From the NCBI GenBank assembly GCA_016293865.1, contig JAEDDG010000027.1, forward strand, positions 1 through 30,793: a DNA stretch of 30,793 nt, read 5' to 3'. The notes under the pieces were generated by a model. That model had not been told where the DNA came from. It did not search any database and saw only the letters and a list, made by a program, of their open reading frames with translations. Positions 24,355 through 30,793 of this stretch are shown here, one piece after another. The translations under genes were made by a program, and so were the position numbers. Numbering within the stretch: the first letter of the stretch is position 1; every line of letters starts with the position of its first letter. The DNA is from Oscillospiraceae bacterium. GTDB lineage: Bacteria > Bacillota > Clostridia > Oscillospirales > Oscillospiraceae.

Positions 24355-25149
24355 ATGAAAATTTCGTACTATCCGGGATGCACGCTGAAAAACAAGGCCC
24401 GTGTTCTTGACAAGTATGCGCGGGAAACAGCTGCGGCTCTCGGTTATGAATTTGAAGAAATTGAAAACTGGCAGTGCTGCGGCGGCGCCTATACTTCGGC
24501 GAAGGATGAGATTGCCACAAAGCTCCCGGCTGTCCGCGCACTTGCTAACGGACGCGACAACGGTGGCAGAGTGGTGACTGTGTGCTCTGCCTGCTACAAT
24601 GTGCTGGCGCAGACCAACCATGAATTTGAAGTCAATCCGGATTTTGACATGCGCGTCAACCGCTATCTGGCACCTGACTTCGAGTACCACGGTGAAGGGA
24701 AGGTGCTCCACTATCTGGAGCTGCTCAGAGACGAGATCGGTTTTGAGCAGCTGAAAAAGAAAGTGGTCAAGCCGCTCACGGGCAAGAAGATTGCCGCGTA
24801 TTACGGCTGCCTGCTGCTGCGCCCGTCCGCAGTGCTGAAGTTTGATGATCCGGAAAATCCGGAGATTATGGAAGACCTGATCCGCGCACTGGGCGCCGAG
24901 CCGGTGATTTACCCCATGCGCAACGAGTGCTGCGGCGGGTATATCACGCTGGAGGATCAGAATCAGGCCAGAAAGAGAAGCACGGCCGTGGCGCAGTCCG
25001 CCGGAGAAATGGGCGCTGATTTTATGATCACGGCCTGCCCGCTCTGCCAGTACAACATCCGCAGGCATGCAGAGAACGGTCTTGAGATCCGGTATTTCAC
25101 CGAGGTGCTTGCAGAAGCGCTCGGAATCTTGGATGAAGGAGAACGCTAA
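24355..25149 (+). CDS. hdrB: Heterodisulfide reductase subunit B-like protein
   Basis: Cytoplasmic iron-sulfur protein of 264 residues with two CCG domains, which in HdrB bind the pair of non-cubane [4Fe-4S] clusters that cleave a disulfide. First set: Cys9, Cys41-Cys42 (CCGG), Cys77 and Cys80. Second set: Cys152, Cys192-Cys193 (CCGG), Cys228 and Cys231. All ten ligands are present, so the disulfide-type active site looks intact. The start at 24355 is chosen because the family begins with the short strand KISYYPGC; upstream in-frame codons overlap fumC. It is followed two bases later by hdrC. No CoM-S-S-CoB is expected in this organism, so the real acceptor is unknown. Confidence 0.93.
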   Translation: MKISYYPGCTLKNKARVLDKYARETAAALGYEFEEIENWQCCGGAYTSAKDEIATKLPAVRALANGRDNGGRVVTVCSACYNVLAQTNHEFEVNPDFDMRVNRYLAPDFEYHGEGKVLHYLELLRDEIGFEQLKKKVVKPLTGKKIAAYYGCLLLRPSAVLKFDDPENPEIMEDLIRALGAEPVIYPMRNECCGGYITLEDQNQARKRSTAVAQSAGEMGADFMITACPLCQYNIRRHAENGLEIRYFTEVLAEALGILDEGER

Positions 25150-25151
25150 AT

Positions 25152-25535
25152 ATGGATAACAGCAGAAAAGAACAGATTCTCCGCATCAGCGGTTCCGATG
25201 TCAGAAAATGCATGCGCTGCGGAAAGTGCTCCGCGACCTGTCCTTCTTATGACGAGATGGAATATCATCCGCATCAGTTCGTTTACATGGTGGAGCAGGG
25301 AAACATTGAAAAGCTGATGGAGTCCCCGTCAATTTTCAAGTGCCTGACCTGCTTTGCATGTGTGGAGAGATGTCCGCGCGGCGTTGAGCCTGCAAAGGTT
25401 GTGGAAGCGGTCAGACTGGAAGTGATCAGACAGCAGGGCATGAACCACCTGACTGCCGACGATCTCCCTGGGCTGCTGGACGACGATCTTCCCGGACAGG
25501 CGCTGATGACGGCCATGAGAAAATATGCGAAGTGA
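25152..25535 (+). CDS. hdrC: Heterodisulfide reductase subunit C-like protein
   Basis: A 127-residue protein with two [4Fe-4S] clusters, wiring electrons between HdrA and HdrB. Cluster motifs are CMRCGKCSATCP at about 17-28 and CLTCFACVERCP at about 64-75, followed by the family-typical PAKVVEAVRLEVIRQ helix. It is soluble with no membrane helix, so it is unlike the membrane-linked HdrE/DsrM type. AAGGAG lies inside the end of hdrB. Size and motif order fit HdrC of soluble HdrABC complexes. Confidence 0.93.
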   Translation: MDNSRKEQILRISGSDVRKCMRCGKCSATCPSYDEMEYHPHQFVYMVEQGNIEKLMESPSIFKCLTCFACVERCPRGVEPAKVVEAVRLEVIRQQGMNHLTADDLPGLLDDDLPGQALMTAMRKYAK

Positions 25536-25551
25536 GGGTGGGGACTGAAAA

Positions 25552-27543
25552 ATGCAGAGAATTGGCGTGTTTGTATGTCACTGCGGAACAAATATTGCAG
25601 GGACAGTTGATGTAAAGGCTGTGGCTGAAGCACTTGGGCGCGAGCCGTCGGTTGTTTATTCCACAGACTATACATATATGTGCTCAGAGTCGGGTCAGAA
25701 TCTGATCAAGGATACGATCGTATCCAAAAAGCTGACCGGCGTTGTGATCTGCTCCTGCTCGCCGAGAATGCACGAGGCCACCTTCCGGAAGGCTGCCGCA
25801 TCGGTCGGCCTGAACCCCTACATGGTGGAAATCGCAAATATCCGCGAGCAGTGCTCCTGGATCCACAAGGATAAAGCAGAGGCTACGGAAAAGGCAATTA
25901 TCCTTGGCCGCGCGGCCATCGCAAAGGTTCAGCTGAACACTCCTCTGACTGCCGGCGAAAGCCCTGTGGTTAAGCGCGCACTGGTGATCGGCGGCGGCAT
26001 TGCCGGAATCCAGACTGCGCTGGACGTGGCAGAGGCCGGTTTTGAGGTCGATATCGTTGAGAAGAAGGCGACAATCGGCGGAAAAATGACGCAGATTGAC
26101 AAGACCTTCCCGACACTGGACTGCGCGGCGTGTATTCTGACGCCGAAGATGGTCGACTGTGCCCAGAATGAAAAGATCAAGATTTATTCATACAGTGAGA
26201 TTGAATCCGTCACCGGTTTCGTTGGAAATTTCACGGTGAAGATCAGAAAAAAGGCCCGTTTTGTGGATGAGACAAAGTGCACGGGCTGCGGTCTGTGCAC
26301 AGAAAAATGTCCGGTCAAAAAGGTGCCCAACGAGTTTAACCTCGGTATGGACAACCGCCGCGCCATTTATATCCCCTTTGCGCAAGCTGTCCCGAAGGTT
26401 GCTACTATTGATGCGAACTACTGCAACATGCTTAAGAACGGCAAGTGCGGCGTCTGCTCCAAGGTCTGTACCGCCGGCGCCATTGATTATAAGCAGACAG
26501 ATACGATCGTTGAGGAAAAATACGGCGCTATTGTGGCAGCCACCGGTTTCAATCCCATCGATGTCAGCCAGTACGGCGAATATGCTTACAATCAGTCCAA
26601 GGACGTGATCACTTCCCTGGAGTTTGAGCGGCTGACCAATGCTGCCGGCCCCACGTCCGGAACGCTGCTGCGGCCGTCTGACGGCAAGCATCCGCACACG
26701 ATCGTGTTTGTTCAGTGCGTCGGCTCCAGATGCACGCCGGAAAAGGGCAAGAGCTACTGCTCAAAGATCTGCTGTATGTATACAGCCAAGCATGCAATGC
26801 TGACCCGTGAAAAATATCCGGATACGGATGTGTATGTGTTTTATATCGACGTGCGTACGCCCGGCAAAAACTTCGATGAATTCTACCGCAGAGCGGTTGA
26901 GGATTACGGCGTGCACTATATCAAGGGCGCTGTCGGCAAAGTCTCTCCGCGGGCGGACGGCACGCTGGATGTACAGGCGTCCGATCTGATCATGGGTGAA
27001 CAGCTGCACATCAATGCGGACCTTGTCGTTCTGGCTGCGGCCATCGAGCCGGACAAATCCGCGCGCCCGCTGGCCACGATGCTGACGGCATCCATGGATA
27101 CGAACGACTTTTTCACGGAGGCGCATCCGAAGCTCCGCCCGGTGGAATCTCCCACAGCCGGCGTGTTCCTCTCCGGTATGTGCCAGGGCCCGAAAGACAT
27201 TCCGGAAACCGTTTCCCAGGCAAGCGCCTGCGCGGCAAAGGTGATCGGCCTGCTGGCCAAGGACAAACTGAGCTGCAACCCGTGCGTTGCGCATTCCAAT
27301 GAAAATATGTGCAACGGCTGCTCACAGTGCGCCAACGTGTGCCCCTACGGCGCAATTACCTATGAAGAAAAGGAATTCAGAATGCCTGACCGCACCACAA
27401 GAATCAGACGGGTGGCCAGCGTGAATCCTGCGGTTTGCCAGGGCTGCGGTGCCTGCACCGTTACATGCCCGTCGGGCGCGATGGATCTTTACGGGTTCTC
27501 CAACAGACAGATCATGTCGGAGGTGGATGCAATATGCAAGTAA
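25552..27543 (+). CDS. hdrA: Heterodisulfide reductase subunit A-like flavoprotein
   Basis: The flavin-bearing core of Hdr-type complexes, 663 residues, where electron bifurcation takes place. The N-terminal HdrA domain (IGVFVCHCGTNI, CSESGQ, ICSCSPRMHE) holds a Cys-rich cluster site. The FAD fold has GGGIAG near 147-152. The HdrA-specific TFPTLDCAACILTPKM gives Cys191 and Cys194. An inserted ferredoxin-like domain has clusters from Cys243 (CTGCGLCTEKC) and Cys291 (CNMLKNGKCGVCSKVC). The C terminus adds two more clusters, from Cys587 (CNGCSQCANVC) and Cys629 (CQGCGACTVTC). Length and order match HdrA1-type proteins without a fused MvhD domain. In known complexes the electrons leave to ferredoxin and, through HdrC, to HdrB. 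Confidence 0.95.
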   Translation: MQRIGVFVCHCGTNIAGTVDVKAVAEALGREPSVVYSTDYTYMCSESGQNLIKDTIVSKKLTGVVICSCSPRMHEATFRKAAASVGLNPYMVEIANIREQCSWIHKDKAEATEKAIILGRAAIAKVQLNTPLTAGESPVVKRALVIGGGIAGIQTALDVAEAGFEVDIVEKKATIGGKMTQIDKTFPTLDCAACILTPKMVDCAQNEKIKIYSYSEIESVTGFVGNFTVKIRKKARFVDETKCTGCGLCTEKCPVKKVPNEFNLGMDNRRAIYIPFAQAVPKVATIDANYCNMLKNGKCGVCSKVCTAGAIDYKQTDTIVEEKYGAIVAATGFNPIDVSQYGEYAYNQSKDVITSLEFERLTNAAGPTSGTLLRPSDGKHPHTIVFVQCVGSRCTPEKGKSYCSKICCMYTAKHAMLTREKYPDTDVYVFYIDVRTPGKNFDEFYRRAVEDYGVHYIKGAVGKVSPRADGTLDVQASDLIMGEQLHINADLVVLAAAIEPDKSARPLATMLTASMDTNDFFTEAHPKLRPVESPTAGVFLSGMCQGPKDIPETVSQASACAAKVIGLLAKDKLSCNPCVAHSNENMCNGCSQCANVCPYGAITYEEKEFRMPDRTTRIRRVASVNPAVCQGCGACTVTCPSGAMDLYGFSNRQIMSEVDAICK

Positions 27544-27980
27544 ATGACAAGACTGAATTTGTTCCCAAAATTGTTGCGTTCTGCTGCAACTGGTGTTCTT
27601 ACGCAGGCGCGGACCTTTCGGGCACGAACCGCCTTCAGTATCCGGCCAATGTAAAGATTATCAGAGTTCCGTGTTCCTGCCGTGTGAATCCGATGTTCAT
27701 TCTCAGGGCCTTTCAGAGAGGTGCGGACGGCGTGATTATCTGCGGCTGCCATCCGGGAGACTGCCATTATACCACCGGCAACTTCTATGCCCGCCGCCGG
27801 ATGACGCTTCTGTTCAGCATGCTTGACTATCTGGGCATTGAGCGCAAACGCACGAGAGTGGAGTGGGTCTCCGCTGCCGAGGGCGCAAAGTTTGCAGCGA
27901 CGATGAATGATTTTGCGGCACAGATCAATGAACTCGGACCGAACCGCAGACTGGAGGATTTGAGATGCAGACAGAATTGA
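27534..27980 (+). CDS. flxD: MvhD/FlxD-like [2Fe-2S] linker protein
   Basis: A 148-residue protein of the methyl-viologen-reducing hydrogenase delta subunit family. It passes electrons from the input module (hydrogenase, formate dehydrogenase or FlxABC) to HdrA. Cys motifs are FCCNWCSYAGAD (17, 18, 21), PCSCRVNP (47, 49) and CGCHPGDCHY (70, 72, 77), with the later RRRM and NDFAAQINELG helices typical of MvhD. The ATG at 27534 overlaps the last ten bases of hdrA. A longer upstream open frame is out of place inside hdrA and lacks family similarity. It overlaps the next gene by 16 bases. Since no hydrogenase gene is nearby and a FlxA-like gene is, the input is most likely NADH. Confidence 0.92.
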   Translation: MQVNDKTEFVPKIVAFCCNWCSYAGADLSGTNRLQYPANVKIIRVPCSCRVNPMFILRAFQRGADGVIICGCHPGDCHYTTGNFYARRRMTLLFSMLDYLGIERKRTRVEWVSAAEGAKFAATMNDFAAQINELGPNRRLEDLRCRQN

Positions 27981-28939
27981 AAAAACGTGCGCTGGAGCTG
28001 CTGGGCGACGGCACGGTTGACCGTGTGATCGGCTGGCAGACAGGCGAATTCTCCTACGATATGACGCCCGCGGTTTTTACAAGTGCCGAAGATGTTGAGA
28101 AGAATTTTGTGTACAACGATTTCTGCGGGGCCAATGTGTCGAAGTATCTCATCAAAGAGTGCGTGAAGGGCGGCAGGATTCTGGCTTTTCTGAAGCCCTG
28201 CGATACATTCTCCTTCAATCAGCTGCTGGCAGAGCACCGTGTGAGCCGCGAGCACGTTTACATCGTCGGCGTGGCCTGCGACGGCATGGCAGACGTTCAG
28301 AAAATGAAAGCTGCCGGCATTGACGGTATCGTCGGGCTGACGGCGGAAAACGATACATACCGGATTGAAACCATCTACGGCGACGCGGAAATGAAGAAAA
28401 GCGATGCACTGGCTGAGCGCTGCCTGACCTGCAAGAGCCGCCGCCATGCGGTGCATGACGAGCTGATCGGCGAAGAGGGCGAAGACCGGCCGGATTCCGG
28501 CAGGTTTGACATGGTCGCGGAGCTGGAGGCCATGACGGCAGAGGAGCGCTATAATTTCTGGCGCGGCGAGCTGTCCAGATGCATCCGCTGCAACGCCTGC
28601 CGCAACGTTTGTCCTGCCTGCACCTGTGAAAACTGTGTGTTTGACAATGCCGCTTCCGGCATTGCCCAGAAGGCGGCAGCCGATACGTTTGAAGAGAATA
28701 TGTTCCATGTGATCCGCGCATTCCACGTGGCAGGCCGCTGCACGGACTGCGGGGAGTGTTCGCGCGTGTGCCCTGCGCACATTCCGCTGCATCTTCTGAA
28801 CCGCAAGTTCATCAAGGATATCAATGAGCTTTACGGACCCTATCAGGCCGGCGCGGATGCCGGGGCAAAATCCCCGCTGACATCGTACACTTTCGATGAT
28901 GCGGAGCCTTCAATCGTTCGCGAAAGGGGGAGAGAATAA
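27965..28939 (+). CDS. Iron-sulfur protein of the Flx complex (FlxC/FlxB type)
   Basis: A 324-residue protein with two ferredoxin-type clusters in the C-terminal half: CIRCNACRNVCPAC from Cys206 and CTDCGECSRVCP from Cys259. The N-terminal half has scattered conserved Cys (LKPCDTFSF, GVACDGM, RCLTCKSRR), resembling the C-terminal domain of the F420-hydrogenase/dehydrogenase beta family. Position between the FlxD-like and the next Fe-S gene matches one of the two iron-sulfur subunits, FlxB or FlxC, of FlxABCD-HdrABC clusters; which letter applies is not decided here. GGAGG lies seven bases before the ATG, inside flxD. It probably relays electrons from the FlxA flavin to FlxD. Confidence 0.85.
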   Translation: MQTELKKRALELLGDGTVDRVIGWQTGEFSYDMTPAVFTSAEDVEKNFVYNDFCGANVSKYLIKECVKGGRILAFLKPCDTFSFNQLLAEHRVSREHVYIVGVACDGMADVQKMKAAGIDGIVGLTAENDTYRIETIYGDAEMKKSDALAERCLTCKSRRHAVHDELIGEEGEDRPDSGRFDMVAELEAMTAEERYNFWRGELSRCIRCNACRNVCPACTCENCVFDNAASGIAQKAAADTFEENMFHVIRAFHVAGRCTDCGECSRVCPAHIPLHLLNRKFIKDINELYGPYQAGADAGAKSPLTSYTFDDAEPSIVRERGRE

Positions 28940-29971
28940 ATGAAATATATCTCTTTTGAAAATCTCCACACCTTCTTTGAACAGGCGTCTGCACAGCTGA
29001 ACATCTACGTTCCGGTGGATGCGGCCGGCGGGCAGTCCGCTTATACCCGGTGGACGCCCGGTACGGAGATTTCCAGGGGCCTGCATACCACACGAAGCGC
29101 AAAGGAATTTTTCTTCCCGCAGACAGAAAACCTTGTTGAGTTCAAAATGAGCGGGAAAAACATCGAGATTATTGATCCCCGCAGCGAAACTGAGGATTAT
29201 GCCATTTTCGGCGTCCGGGCCTGCGACATCCGCAGCTTCGGGATCCTGGACGAAGTCTTCCTGGCGGAGCCTGTGGACAGCTACTATAAAAACCGCCGGG
29301 AGCACGGGCTGATCATCGGCATGTCCTGCACGCGTCCTGCGGAGACATGCTTCTGCCAGACGTTCGGCATTGACGCTGCTGAGCCGCAGGGCGACGTGAC
29401 CTTTACCGAGGTGCAGGACGGCTACTGCGTTGCTGCCAATACTGAACGCGGCAAAGCGTTTCTGGATGCACTCGGCGCAATTTTTGAGGAGCGCAGTGAT
29501 GACGCTGCCGCGCAGGCAAAGGAAAAAACGCGCGAAATCATGCAGAAGCTGCCGCTTGCCGGCCTGACGACGGAAGGATTCGGCGGCGATCGGCTGGATG
29601 CGCTTTTTGACGACCCCAGGTGGGCAGAGCTTTCCGAAGCCTGCATCGGCTGCGGAACATGCACGTTTGTATGTCCGACCTGCCAGTGCTATGACATCAG
29701 GGACTATGATACGGGCCATGGCGTCAAACGGTTCCGCTGCTGGGACAGCTGCATGTATTCAGATTTTACAAAGATGGCCCACGGCAACCCGCGCCTGACG
29801 CAGAAGGAGAGATTCCGCCAGCGCTTCATGCACAAGCTTGTCTATTTCCCGGCAAACAACAACGGCGAGTTCGGCTGCGTCGGATGCGGAAGATGCCTTG
29901 CGTCCTGCCCGATCCATATGAACATTGTGAAAGTGATGAAAAAACTGGCGGAGGTGAAGGAAGATGAATAA
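28940..29971 (+). CDS. Iron-sulfur protein of the Flx complex (AsrA / sulfhydrogenase beta-like)
   Basis: A 343-residue iron-sulfur protein similar in plan to AsrA of anaerobic sulfite reductase and the beta subunit of sulfhydrogenases. The N-terminal half has the GVRACDIRSFGILDEVF and SCTRPAETCFCQTFG blocks. Two cluster motifs follow: CIGCGTCTFVCPTC from Cys235 and CVGCGRCLASCP from Cys313. The linker CWDSCMYSDFTKMAHGNPR is the family hallmark. The ATG follows the previous stop directly, with GGGGGAG upstream, and the 3' end overlaps the FlxA-like gene by eight bases. Paired with that NAD(P)H-binding protein it copies the AsrA-AsrB arrangement. No AsrC sulfite reductase is present, so a sulfite role is not supported. 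Confidence 0.88.
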   Translation: MKYISFENLHTFFEQASAQLNIYVPVDAAGGQSAYTRWTPGTEISRGLHTTRSAKEFFFPQTENLVEFKMSGKNIEIIDPRSETEDYAIFGVRACDIRSFGILDEVFLAEPVDSYYKNRREHGLIIGMSCTRPAETCFCQTFGIDAAEPQGDVTFTEVQDGYCVAANTERGKAFLDALGAIFEERSDDAAAQAKEKTREIMQKLPLAGLTTEGFGGDRLDALFDDPRWAELSEACIGCGTCTFVCPTCQCYDIRDYDTGHGVKRFRCWDSCMYSDFTKMAHGNPRLTQKERFRQRFMHKLVYFPANNNGEFGCVGCGRCLASCPIHMNIVKVMKKLAEVKEDE

Positions 29972-30791
29972 CGAAACGTTGATTCCGTACCTCGGTGTGG
30001 TCACGGATATCCGGATTGACACGCCTGATGTGAAAACCTTCCGCGTTCTCACGCCTGACGGAAAAAAGCCCTTTGAACATAAGCCGGGCCAGTGCGCAAT
30101 GCTGTCCATCCCCGGCGTTGGCGAGGCGATGTTCTCCATTACGTCTTCCCCGACGAACACCGGGTATATGGAGTTTTCCATTAAAAAGTGCGGCTGTTTG
30201 ACTGACTGGCTGCACATGATGGATGTCGGCCAGAATATTACCATCCGCGGTCCGTATGGCAAGCCGTTCCCGGTGGATGATGAGCTGAAAGGGAAGGATC
30301 TGCTGTTTATCGCCGGCGGAATCGGCCTTGCGCCGCTTCGTTCCGTGATCAACTATGTGCGCGATAAGCGCGAAAACTACGGCAGCGTCCAGATTGTTTA
30401 CGGCGCGCGCTCCAAAGAGGATCTTGTGGATTACCATGAGATCATTGACGAGTGGATGGCAGACAAGGGAATTGAGGTCAATCTGACGATTGACCGTGCG
30501 CAGGAAGGCTGGGACGGCCATGTCGGCTTTATTCCCAATTATGTGAAGGAACTCAATCCAGATCTGAAGAAAACCGTTCTGATGTGCGGCCCTCCGGTGA
30601 TGATCAAATTCACGCTTGCCGGTCTCACGGAGCTTGGCTTTGAGAAAACGCAGATTTATACCACAATGGAACTGCGTATGAAGTGCGGCGTCGGCAAGTG
30701 CGGCAGATGCAACATCGGCAATAAGTACGTCTGCAAGGACGGCCCGGTTTTCCGCTTCGACGAGCTTGACGAGCTTCCGGACGAGTATTGA
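29964..30791 (+). CDS. flxA: NAD(P)H- and FAD-binding FlxA-like subunit
   Basis: A 275-residue flavoprotein of the ferredoxin-NADP reductase superfamily (AsrB, PyrK, HydG types). The FAD-binding barrel covers about 10-100, with MFSITSSP in place of RxYS. The NAD(P)-binding domain begins at GGIGLAPLRSV and ends with MCGPPVMIKF. A C-terminal [2Fe-2S] site uses Cys241, Cys246, Cys249 and Cys257 (C-x4-C-x2-C-x7-C), as in PyrK. It is the likely entry point for NADH electrons into the Hdr-Flx complex. The gene is complete, ending two bases before the end of the window, so whether the operon continues cannot be seen. Confidence 0.92.
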   Translation: MNNETLIPYLGVVTDIRIDTPDVKTFRVLTPDGKKPFEHKPGQCAMLSIPGVGEAMFSITSSPTNTGYMEFSIKKCGCLTDWLHMMDVGQNITIRGPYGKPFPVDDELKGKDLLFIAGGIGLAPLRSVINYVRDKRENYGSVQIVYGARSKEDLVDYHEIIDEWMADKGIEVNLTIDRAQEGWDGHVGFIPNYVKELNPDLKKTVLMCGPPVMIKFTLAGLTELGFEKTQIYTTMELRMKCGVGKCGRCNIGNKYVCKDGPVFRFDELDELPDEY

Positions 30792-30793
30792 TT

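Noticed and set aside
25152..27543. Methanogenesis-type heterodisulfide reductase
   Set aside because: Bacterial ribosome binding sites, sporulation and peptidoglycan genes exclude a methanogen; the Hdr set belongs with Flx in a bacterial complex.
28940..30791. Anaerobic sulfite reductase (AsrAB) reading of the last two genes
   Set aside because: AsrA/AsrB-like domains are shared with Flx complexes, no AsrC siroheme subunit is present, and the genes are joined to flxD and hdrA.
1..30793. Mobile element, prophage, CRISPR array or tRNA genes
   Set aside because: No transposase, integrase, regularly spaced repeats or tRNA cloverleaf was found on either strand while reading the intergenic regions.

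Overview
The window reads as a chromosomal segment of an anaerobic, endospore-forming, moderately GC-rich Bacillota, most plausibly a clostridial (Oscillospiraceae/Ruminococcaceae-like) gut bacterium. This placement is inferred from a YunB sporulation protein, a Rex redox repressor, AGGAGG-type ribosome binding sites throughout, a lipoprotein serpin, and a flavin-based Hdr/Flx electron-transfer operon. No mobile element, tRNA, rRNA, CRISPR array or integration scar was seen. Gene order looks vertical and dense, and nearly all genes are intact.

Region 1 (about 1-11.1 kb) is an uptake locus. A YesN/YesM-type two-component pair is read leftward. Divergent from it is a five-gene Dpp/Opp-type ABC importer: lipoprotein binding protein, two permeases, two ATPases. 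The importer genes are followed by a protein of beta-propeller, glycosidase-like appearance. A strong hairpin separates the binding-protein gene from the permeases. The mixture suggests import of an oligosaccharide or glycopeptide rather than a plain peptide, but the substrate cannot be read from sequence.

Region 2 (about 11.1-18.9 kb) is housekeeping. It holds rnpB (RNase P RNA, minus strand) back to back with murD, each with a near-consensus sigma-A promoter. These are followed by a PLP enzyme of the aluminium-resistance/methionine-gamma-lyase-like family, yunB and ligA. A terminator shared with a convergent lipoprotein serpin gene closes the block.

Region 3 (about 18.9-30.8 kb) is a redox block. 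It starts with rex, a LysR regulator, a structured leader before an APH-family kinase-like protein, and a small thioredoxin-like [2Fe-2S] protein. A run of nine same-strand genes then begins at 21974: an LDH-fold malate dehydrogenase (Arg at the substrate-specificity position), class II fumarase, HdrB, HdrC, HdrA, an MvhD/FlxD-like protein, two iron-sulfur proteins and an NAD(P)H-binding FlxA-like flavoprotein. The last seven form a complete HdrABC-FlxABCD set, known elsewhere as an electron-bifurcating NADH:ferredoxin/disulfide oxidoreductase. No terminator was seen between the genes, so MDH, fumarase and the Hdr-Flx complex are probably co-expressed. This ties the reductive oxaloacetate-malate-fumarate branch to NADH and ferredoxin balance. 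The window ends two bases after the flxA stop codon, so any fumarate reductase or other acceptor gene downstream is out of sight.

The strongest candidate for something new is this MDH-fumarase-Hdr-Flx arrangement, which lacks an obvious disulfide substrate. It is accompanied by ATATCG/CGATAT inverted repeats at promoters in the same region that do not match the familiar Rex operator.
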